Shown here: piece by piece, positions 5,208 to 10,129 of the stretch
Position numbering within the stretch: position 1 is the stretch's first letter
Layout: every line of letters starts with the position of its first letter
Source: Acidobacteriota bacterium
Lineage (GTDB): Bacteria > Actinomycetota > Acidimicrobiia > Acidimicrobiales > UBA8190
DNA: 10,129 bases
Direction of reading: 5' to 3'
Assembly: GCA_028872975.1 (NCBI GenBank)
Contig: JAGWNV010000071.1
Coordinates: 1-10,129, forward strand
Position numbers and translations under genes: made by a program
Notes under the pieces: generated by a model
Seen by the model: only the letters and a program-made list of their open reading frames with translations
Database searches by the model: none
Told to the model about the DNA's origin: nothing

Positions 5208-5906
5208 ATGGCCCCCGTAGTCCTCCTCCGTGCCGCCGTCGCCACCACCGGACGGTTCCCGGCCCTGGCCGGCGTCGACCTCGAGCTGGGCCAGGGCGAG
5301 GTCGTGGTGCTCGAGGGCGCCAACGGAGCCGGCAAGACGAGCGTGCTGCGGGCCTGCGCCGGGCTCCTGCCCCTGTCGGCCGGCGAGGCGACGGTCCTCG
5401 GCCACGACCTGCGGCGCGACGCCGCCGCCGTGCGCCGGGCCGTGGGGCTCCTCGGGCACAGCCCCGCCCTCTACGACGACCTCACCGTGGCCGAGAACCT
5501 GCGGTTCTCCCTGCGGGCCGCCGGCGCCCCCGCCGCCGGGCGCGCCGAGCTCCTCGGGCTCCTCGAGCGCACGGGCCTCGGCGGGAGGGTGGCCGCCACC
5601 GCCGCCGGGCGACTGTCGGCCGGCCAGCGGCGCCGGCTCGGCCTGGCCGTGGTGGTGGGCCGGGCCCCGATGCTGTGGCTCCTCGACGAGCCCCACGCCG
5701 GGCTCGACGCCGAGGGCCGCACGCTCCTCGAGGGGGTCCTGGCCGAGGCCCTCGCCGCCGGGGCCAGCGCCCTCGTCGCCTCCCACGAGCCCGAGGTGGT
5801 CGTGCCGCTCGCCGACCGGGTGCTCACCATGGGCGGCGGCCGCGTCGTGCGGTCGCGGCGCGGGGGACGGCGCCGGGTGCTGGCGGGAGGTGCCCATGTG
5901 GCGTGA
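5208..5906 (+). CDS. ccmA: Cytochrome c maturation ABC transporter ATP-binding protein CcmA
   Basis: The product has 232 residues and is a complete ABC ATPase. Walker A is GANGAGKT (37-44), the signature is LSAGQ (136-140), Walker B is MLWLLDE (155-161, with D160 and the catalytic E161), and the switch histidine is H193 in ASHE. The Q-loop region reads LLGHSPALYDDLTVAENL (81-98); a histidine in place of glutamine, followed by this LYDDLT block, is typical of CcmA. CcmA works on the cytoplasmic face with CcmB. In System I its ATP hydrolysis is needed to release holo-CcmE from CcmC and CcmD. The start at 5208 is the first in-frame ATG before the core fold; an in-frame GTG at 5166 lies inside the terminator hairpin. 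The C-terminus is Arg-rich and overlaps ccmB by 11 bases. Identification rests on the gene order as well as on the sequence. Confidence 0.93.
   Translation: MAPVVLLRAAVATTGRFPALAGVDLELGQGEVVVLEGANGAGKTSVLRACAGLLPLSAGEATVLGHDLRRDAAAVRRAVGLLGHSPALYDDLTVAENLRFSLRAAGAPAAGRAELLGLLERTGLGGRVAATAAGRLSAGQRRRLGLAVVVGRAPMLWLLDEPHAGLDAEGRTLLEGVLAEALAAGASALVASHEPEVVVPLADRVLTMGGGRVVRSRRGGRRRVLAGGAHVA
5885..5892 (+). promoter_or_regulatory. Ribosome-binding site of ccmB inside the end of ccmA
   Basis: GGGAGGTG lies within the last codons of ccmA, with its GGGAGG core five bases before the ATG at 5896. It fixes the ccmB start and shows that ccmB is translated from the ccmA message. Confidence 0.8.
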
Positions 5907-6567
5907 CGCCGTGCTCGTCGCCGGCAAGGACCTGCGCATCGAGCTGCGGTCGCGGGTGGTGCTCCACCAGGTTCTCCCCTTCGGCGTCCTCGTGCTCCTC
6001 CTCTTCGCCTTCGCCCTCGGCCCCGAGCACGGCCCCCTCCGGCAGGCGGCGCCGGGGCTCTTCTGGCTGGCCGTGCTGTTCGCCGGCGTCCTGGCCGTCC
6101 AGCGCAGCGTCGCCGTGGAGGGGGGGGAGGGGACGCGCGACGGCCTGCGGCTTTCGGGGCTCGACCCGGCGGGGATCTTCCTCGGCAAGACCGTGGCCGT
6201 CGTGGTCGAGCTGCTCGTCCTCGAGGCGGTGCTCGCCGCCGGCGTGCTGCTCCTCTTCGGCGCCGGGGTGCGCTCCGCCGGGCTCCTCGTCCTCGCCTCG
6301 CTCGCCGGCACGGCGGGGATGGCCGCCATCGGCACCCTCTACGGGTCCCTCTCGGCCGGCCTGCGGGTGCGCGAGACCCTGCTGCCGCTCCTCGCCCTCC
6401 CCGTCCTCGCTCCCGTGCTCGTGGCCGGCACCCGGGCCTGGCAGCTCGGCCTCGGTACCGGGCCGAGCGGGGGATCGGGGCCGTGGGTGGCGATGCTCCT
6501 CGTCTTCGCCGCCGTCTACCTGGCCCTCGGGGTCCTCGTGTTCGGGCCGCTCCAGGAGTCGGCGTGA
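5896..6567 (+). CDS. ccmB: Heme exporter / cytochrome c maturation permease CcmB
   Basis: The product has 223 residues, the usual CcmB length, with about six membrane spans (near 24-42, 54-70, 97-121, 127-148, 160-178 and 197-217). Family features are the start KDLRIELRSR (11-20), FWLAVLFAGVLAVQRS (56-71), the following glutamate-containing cytoplasmic stretch EGGEGTRDGLRLSGLDPAG (75-93), and FLGKT (95-99). CcmB is the membrane partner of CcmA in the CcmABCD complex. The ATG at 5896 has a good ribosome-binding site inside ccmA and overlaps it by 11 bases; the last codons overlap the GTG of ccmC. A run of eight G lies at 6120-6127 in the EGGEG codons; the frame is intact here. Confidence 0.92.
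   Translation: MWRDAVLVAGKDLRIELRSRVVLHQVLPFGVLVLLLFAFALGPEHGPLRQAAPGLFWLAVLFAGVLAVQRSVAVEGGEGTRDGLRLSGLDPAGIFLGKTVAVVVELLVLEAVLAAGVLLLFGAGVRSAGLLVLASLAGTAGMAAIGTLYGSLSAGLRVRETLLPLLALPVLAPVLVAGTRAWQLGLGTGPSGGSGPWVAMLLVFAAVYLALGVLVFGPLQESA
6554..6558 (+). promoter_or_regulatory. Ribosome-binding site of ccmC
   Basis: AGGAG lies five bases before the GTG at 6564, inside the end of ccmB. It decides the ccmC start against longer in-frame alternatives beginning at 6483. Confidence 0.75.
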
Positions 6568-7358
6568 GCGCGCCGGCCCCGCCCTCTCCGGCGCGCCGGC
6601 CGCCCCGGCGGGCGCTCGTCGGCGCCAGCGGGCTGGCCGGGGCGGTGGGCCTCGGCGTCACGGTGTGGCTGGGCCTGTGGGTCACGCCGCCCGATGTCCA
6701 CCAGCGCGACCTCGTCCGGCTCCTCTACATCCACCCGCCCATCGCCTGGGTGGCGCTCTACCTCGCCTTCGGCCTGGCCGGCGTGGCCAGCCTGCTGTGG
6801 CTGTGGCCCCGCACCCGGGCCCGGCTGTGGGACCGCCTGGCGGCATCGGCGATGGAGGTGGGCGTAGTCTTCACCGCCCTCACGCTCCTCACCGGGATGC
6901 TGTGGGGCCGGCCCACGTGGGGGGTGTGGTGGGTGTGGGACGCCCGGCTCACCTCCACGGCGCTGCTCCTCGTCATGCAGCTCGGGTACCTGGCGCTGCG
7001 CCGGGTCCCCGCTGATCCCGACGCCAGGGCCCGCCGCTCGGCGGTGGCGGCGCTGGTGGCCGCCGTCGACGTGCCCATCGTGCACTTCTCGGTCGACTGG
7101 TGGCACACGCTGCACCAGCCCGGAACCGTGCTGAACCCGGAGCTCGACGCCAAGGTGCACGGGGCCATGGCCTGGACGCTGCTCCTCGGCTTCGTCTCGG
7201 TCACCCTCGTCTTCGTCTGGCTCCTGGCCGAGCGCTACCGCATCGAGGCGCTCGCCGACGAGGCCGCCGACGCCGGGCTCGAGGCGGCGCTCGAGGAACG
7301 GTGGGCCGAGGCCGGCGCCACGGCCCAGGCCCAGGCGCCCGCCGGGGTCGGGTCGTGA
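6564..7358 (+). CDS. ccmC: Cytochrome c maturation heme-handling protein CcmC
   Basis: CcmC holds heme at the outer membrane face and attaches it to CcmE. The product has 264 residues with about six membrane spans. The tryptophan-rich WWD motif is at WGVWWVWDARLTS (119-131). The two axial-type histidines are H57 in YIHPP (55-59) and H184 in WWHTLHQP (179-186), matching H60 and H184 of E. coli CcmC. After the last span (about 203-222) there is a cytoplasmic Glu/Ala-rich tail of about 40 residues. The GTG start at 6564 overlaps the ccmB stop as GTGA and has an AGGAG site five bases upstream. WWD and both histidines separate it from the related CcsA of System II, as does the presence of ccmA, ccmB, ccmE and ccmF around it. 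Confidence 0.95.
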   Translation: MSAPAPPSPARRPPRRALVGASGLAGAVGLGVTVWLGLWVTPPDVHQRDLVRLLYIHPPIAWVALYLAFGLAGVASLLWLWPRTRARLWDRLAASAMEVGVVFTALTLLTGMLWGRPTWGVWWVWDARLTSTALLLVMQLGYLALRRVPADPDARARRSAVAALVAAVDVPIVHFSVDWWHTLHQPGTVLNPELDAKVHGAMAWTLLLGFVSVTLVFVWLLAERYRIEALADEAADAGLEAALEERWAEAGATAQAQAPAGVGS

Positions 7359-7492
7359 GCTACATCGACGCCGGCTACGCGGCGGCCCTGTGCGTGCTCG
7401 TGGGCTACGGCGCCACCTTGTGGGCGCGCCGGGCCCGCCTCGAGCGCGCCGTCGCCCGACGCCCCTCGCCCGGTCCCGCCGAGGGATCGTGA
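7355..7492 (+). CDS. ccmD: Small membrane protein CcmD
   Basis: This 45-residue gene lies between ccmC and ccmE and overlaps both by four bases (GTGA at 7355-7358 and 7489-7492). It has the CcmD layout: a short N-terminal part with SYIDAGYAA (2-10), one membrane span (about 8-24), and a basic cytoplasmic end WARRARLERAVARR (23-36). CcmD helps release heme-loaded CcmE from CcmC together with CcmAB. CcmD proteins are poorly conserved, so the call rests on size, topology, the tyrosine-containing span and the position in the operon. It is shorter than the 69-residue E. coli protein. The start is GTG; no strong ribosome-binding site is seen, so translation probably couples to ccmC. Confidence 0.8.
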   Translation: MSYIDAGYAAALCVLVGYGATLWARRARLERAVARRPSPGPAEGS

Positions 7493-7992
7493 CCGACCTG
7501 CGCGCCGAGGTCCCCGGCGCCGCTCCCCCCGCCACGGCCGGCGCGCCCGCTCCCGGGGCCGCGCCCGTCGCCCCCCGGCGCCGCCGGCGGCTGCGCTACG
7601 GCGTGGTGGGGGCCGTCTTCGCCGGCGCCGTCGCCTTCCTCGTGAGCCAGGTCGGCGGCTCGCTCGACTACTTCGAGACCGTCGACCAGGCCGTCGCCCA
7701 CCGGGCGTCCCTCGGTGCCCAGACCGTCCGCCTCGAGGGCCTGGTGGTGCCCGGCTCCGTGCACCGCGACGGCACCGGCGTCGACTTCGTGGCGGCCGGC
7801 GTCCACGACCGGGTCGCCGTCCACGACACCGGCAGCCCGCCGCAGCTCTTCCAGGCCGACATCCCGGTGGTCGTGGTGGGCCACTTCACCGGCTCGGGGT
7901 TCGCCGCCGGCCAGATCATCGTCGACCACAGCGCCACCTACATCGAGCAGCACCCGGCGCGCGTGCGCGCCCCGAACGGCACCACCCGGTGA
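7489..7992 (+). CDS. ccmE: Cytochrome c maturation heme chaperone CcmE (histidine type)
   Basis: CcmE binds heme covalently on the outer side of the membrane and passes it to CcmF. The product has 167 residues: a Pro/Ala-rich cytoplasmic N-terminus (1-30), an Arg cluster, one membrane anchor (about 37-54), then a soluble beta-barrel domain of OB type. The domain shows YFETVDQAVA (61-70), VRLEGLVVPGSV (80-91), LFQADIPVVVVGHF (120-133) and, near its end, IIVDHSATYIEQ (143-154). H147 and Y151 match the HxxxY heme-binding motif (H130 and Y134 in E. coli), so this is the histidine form and not the CxxxY variant. The GTG at 7489 overlaps the ccmD stop (GTGA), with GAGGG shortly before it. The C-terminal tail after the motif is short. 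Confidence 0.94.
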   Translation: MTDLRAEVPGAAPPATAGAPAPGAAPVAPRRRRRLRYGVVGAVFAGAVAFLVSQVGGSLDYFETVDQAVAHRASLGAQTVRLEGLVVPGSVHRDGTGVDFVAAGVHDRVAVHDTGSPPQLFQADIPVVVVGHFTGSGFAAGQIIVDHSATYIEQHPARVRAPNGTTR

Positions 7993-10079
7993 ACGCTGCC
8001 CTCGGGCACAGCGGCGTCCTGCTCGGCCTGGTCTCGTCGGTGGTCGGCATGGCCGTCCTCGGCACGGGCCTCGCCCGCCGGCGCCCATCGCTGCTCCGCG
8101 CCGGGCGCGTCTACGGGCTCCTCGTGCTGGCCGGCGCCGTCGTCGCCACCGTGGCCATGGAGCGCGCCCTCGTCACCCACGACTTCTCCCTCGCCTACGT
8201 GGCGGAGAACAACAGCCGGGCCACCCCGCTGCTCTACAGCATCACCGGCATGTGGTCGGCGCTGGCCGGGTCCATCCTCCTGTGGGGCCTCGTGCTGGCC
8301 GGCTACCTCACCGCCGTCGTGGTGCGGTTCCGCCGGCGCGCCGAGGACCCCCTCGTGGGCTGGGCCCTCCTCGTCGGCTACGGCGTGGCCGCCTTCTTCT
8401 TCGGCCTCATGGCCGGTCCCTCCGACCCCTTCCAGCATGTGGCCGGCGTCGCCCCCGCCAACGGCCTGGGGCCCAACGTGCTGCTCCAGGACAACCCCCT
8501 CGTCGCCTTCCACCCGCCGCTTCAGTACCTCGGGTTCGTCGGCTTCACCGTCCCGTTCTGCTTCGCCGTCGCCTCTCTCGTCACCGGCCGGCTCGACGAG
8601 GACTGGCAGCTCGCCACCCGGCGCTGGACGTTGGCGGCCTGGGCCTTCCTGTCGATCGGCATCCTGCTCGGCGCCTGGTGGTCGTACCAGGTGCTCGGCT
8701 GGGGGGGATTCTGGGCCTGGGACCCGGTCGAGAACGCCGCCTTCCTGCCCTGGCTGTGCGCCACCGCCTATCTCCACTCGGCGCTCGTCCAGCAGCGCCG
8801 GGGGCTGCTGCGGGTGTGGAACCTCGCCCTCGTCGTCGCCACCTTCAGCCTCACCGTCCTCGGCACCTTCCTCACCCGCTCGGGCGTGGTGGAGTCGGTC
8901 CACGCCTTCAGCCAGTCCGACATCGGGCCGCTCCTGCTCGGCTTCTTCGCCGTCGTGGTGGTGGGAGGGGTCGGGCTCATCGCCTGGCGGGGCGACCGGC
9001 TGCGGTCCCCGGGCGGGATCGACGCCCCGGTCAGCAGGGAGGGGGCGTTCCTCGTGAACAACCTGCTGTTCGCCGCCTTCGCTTTCGTCGTCCTCCTCGG
9101 CACCGTCTTCCCGCTCCTCTACGAGGCCTTCGCCGGCCAGCAGGTCACCGTGGGCGCCCCCTACTTCGACGCCATGACCCTGCCCATCGGCCTTGCCCTT
9201 CTCCTGCTCATGGCCGTGGGCCCCGCCCTGTCGTGGCGCAGCTCGGACCTCGGCACCCTGGCGCGCCGGCTCGTCGTGCCGGGCTGGGTGGGGACCCTCG
9301 CCGTGGTGGGGGCGGTGCTGGCCGGGGTGCGGGGGCTCGGCGTCCTCGTCGCCTACGGGCTGGCCGGGTTCGCGGCGTCGGCCAACCTGCGCCAGCTGGG
9401 CCTGGCCGTGCGCGCCGCCCGGCGGCACGGCGCCCGGTGGTGGCACGGGCTCGTGGGGCGGGCCAACGGGGGGATGGTGGTGCACCTCGGCGTGGTCGTG
9501 ATCGCCGTGGCGCTGGCCTCGGCGGTCACCTTCGCCCACCGCGCCGACGTGTCGCTGGCGCCGGGGGCGAGCGCCACCGTCGACGGCCAGCGCATCACCT
9601 TCGTCTCGCTGGCGACGTCGCGCACCCCGGCGCGTGCGGCCACCGAGGCCCTCGTCCTCGTGAACGGCAGCGGTCCCCTGCGCCCCGCCGTCAGCCAGTT
9701 CGGCGCCGGCACCGAGCCGGTGGGGACCCCCGCCATCGCCTCGGGCCCGCTGCGCGACGTGTACGTGACCATCGACTCGCTGCCCGCCCGGGCCGGGGGG
9801 CGGGTCGGCCTGGGCGTGACCGTCCAGCCCCTCGTCGCCTGGCTGTGGGTGGGAGGCCTCGTCCTCGCCGCCGGGGCCGTGCTGGCCATGGTGCCGGGCC
9901 GGCGCCGCCGGCCCACCGAGGCCGCCTCGGCCCCGCCCCGGCTCACCCTCGACGGCGCCCGTCGGCGGTCCCCCGCCCACGCCGCCGGCGTGGCCACGGC
10001 GGCGGAGGACGAGCCGGCGGCGAAGGAACCCGGGGACCCCGCGGCGCGCCCCGACGTCCCGGTGGCGGCCCGGCCGTGA
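7989..10079 (+). CDS. ccmF: Cytochrome c heme lyase subunit CcmF
   Basis: CcmF takes heme from CcmE and attaches it to the CXXCH cysteines of apocytochrome c. The product has 696 residues, somewhat longer than the 647-residue E. coli protein, with many membrane spans. The WWD motif is at GWGGFWAWDPVEN (237-249). The four conserved histidines are all visible: H175 in AFHPPLQYLG (173-182), H263 in YLHS, H305 in SGVVESVHAF (298-307) and H499 in VVHLG. TFLTRSG (293-299) is a further family signature. A soluble domain of about 95 residues (about 518-612) precedes the last span (about 613-635), and a disordered Ala/Pro/Glu-rich tail of about 60 residues follows. The GTG at 7989 overlaps the ccmE stop as GTGA; no ribosome-binding site is visible, so coupling is likely. 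A seven-G run at 8701-8707 lies inside the WWD codons. Confidence 0.96.
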   Translation: MNAALGHSGVLLGLVSSVVGMAVLGTGLARRRPSLLRAGRVYGLLVLAGAVVATVAMERALVTHDFSLAYVAENNSRATPLLYSITGMWSALAGSILLWGLVLAGYLTAVVVRFRRRAEDPLVGWALLVGYGVAAFFFGLMAGPSDPFQHVAGVAPANGLGPNVLLQDNPLVAFHPPLQYLGFVGFTVPFCFAVASLVTGRLDEDWQLATRRWTLAAWAFLSIGILLGAWWSYQVLGWGGFWAWDPVENAAFLPWLCATAYLHSALVQQRRGLLRVWNLALVVATFSLTVLGTFLTRSGVVESVHAFSQSDIGPLLLGFFAVVVVGGVGLIAWRGDRLRSPGGIDAPVSREGAFLVNNLLFAAFAFVVLLGTVFPLLYEAFAGQQVTVGAPYFDAMTLPIGLALLLLMAVGPALSWRSSDLGTLARRLVVPGWVGTLAVVGAVLAGVRGLGVLVAYGLAGFAASANLRQLGLAVRAARRHGARWWHGLVGRANGGMVVHLGVVVIAVALASAVTFAHRADVSLAPGASATVDGQRITFVSLATSRTPARAATEALVLVNGSGPLRPAVSQFGAGTEPVGTPAIASGPLRDVYVTIDSLPARAGGRVGLGVTVQPLVAWLWVGGLVLAAGAVLAMVPGRRRRPTEAASAPPRLTLDGARRRSPAHAAGVATAAEDEPAAKEPGDPAARPDVPVAARP

Positions 10080-10129
10080 CCCTTCGGTCGCCGTCCACCG
10101 CCGCGGAGGCGCCGGTCCCGGGACGGCCC
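10076..10129 (+). CDS. Start of a further gene in the ccm operon (partial, product unknown)
   Basis: A GTG at 10076-10078 overlaps the ccmF stop as GTGA, the same arrangement as at the four preceding junctions, and opens a frame of 18 codons to the window edge. The visible residues (VTLRSPSTAAEAPVPGRP) are a low-complexity polar start, such as often precedes a membrane anchor. In System I operons the gene after ccmF is often ccmG (thioredoxin-like) or ccmH, and a CcmG would pair with the CcdA encoded at 4380-5141; this is inference from position. The residues themselves identify nothing. Confidence 0.55.
   Translation, partial: MTLRSPSTAAEAPVPGRP

Noticed and set aside
3963..6335. 790-residue minus-strand frame opposite gmd, ccdA, ccmA and ccmB
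   Set aside because: Gly/Glu/Pro/Arg-rich composition typical of an antisense reading of high-GC genes; it crosses four well-supported genes and their junctions.
4781..7015. 744-residue plus-strand frame across ccdA, ccmA, ccmB and ccmC
   Set aside because: Wrong frame for all four genes, which are complete and recognisable; the product is low complexity.
7938..9980. 680-residue minus-strand frame opposite ccmF
   Set aside because: It is a His/Gly/Glu-rich shadow of ccmF, whose WWD motif and four histidines show the real coding strand.
1..10129. tRNA, rRNA, CRISPR array, insertion sequence or phage attachment site
   Set aside because: No cloverleaf-like stretch, regularly spaced repeats, transposase motifs or terminal inverted repeats were seen. 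Coding regions fill nearly the whole window and no gap exceeds about 80 bases.

Overview
The window is gene-dense and very GC-rich, roughly three quarters G+C by eye, with G or C at almost every third codon position. Many starts are GTG. Several genes have a TAnnnT -10 box only 6-11 bases before the start codon, so their mRNAs would be leaderless or nearly so. This style, a DUF4395 protein and a TetR regulator point to a high-GC actinobacterium, possibly Acidimicrobiia or a relative. The sequence alone does not prove the phylum. No RNA gene, CRISPR array, insertion sequence or origin was seen.

Left part (1-2483): the first 160 bases hold the end of a plus-strand gene, probably a low-molecular-weight phosphatase. 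It converges on a minus-strand group of three genes. In transcription order these are a GT-B glycosyltransferase (2483-1443), a TetR regulator (1423-782) and a DUF4395 membrane protein with two CxxC pairs (703-185). Each appears to have its own promoter.

Middle part (2484-5207): a 54-base divergent promoter region separates the glycosyltransferase from a plus-strand series of a crotonase-family enzyme (2538-3341), GDP-mannose 4,6-dehydratase (3389-4360) and a CcdA-type thiol-redox membrane protein (4380-5141). Each of these three genes is followed by a G+C-rich hairpin without a U-tract.

Right part (5208-10129): a tightly packed System I cytochrome c maturation operon, ccmA-ccmB-ccmC-ccmD-ccmE-ccmF. 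CcmAB is the ATPase/permease pair. CcmC with the small CcmD loads heme onto the periplasmic chaperone CcmE, and CcmF is the heme-lyase core. The key heme histidines of CcmC, CcmE and CcmF are present. From ccmB onward, five successive junctions share the same GTGA stop/start overlap, the last opening a further gene cut by the window end. CcdA, just upstream, would move reducing equivalents across the membrane for apocytochrome cysteines. CcmG and CcmH are not in view and may lie beyond the right edge.

I see no clearly new multi-gene system. The most notable points are System I in an apparently actinobacterial setting, the run of identical GTGA couplings, the four-cysteine DUF4395 protein with its promoter-flanking inverted repeat, and the set of leaderless-type promoters.
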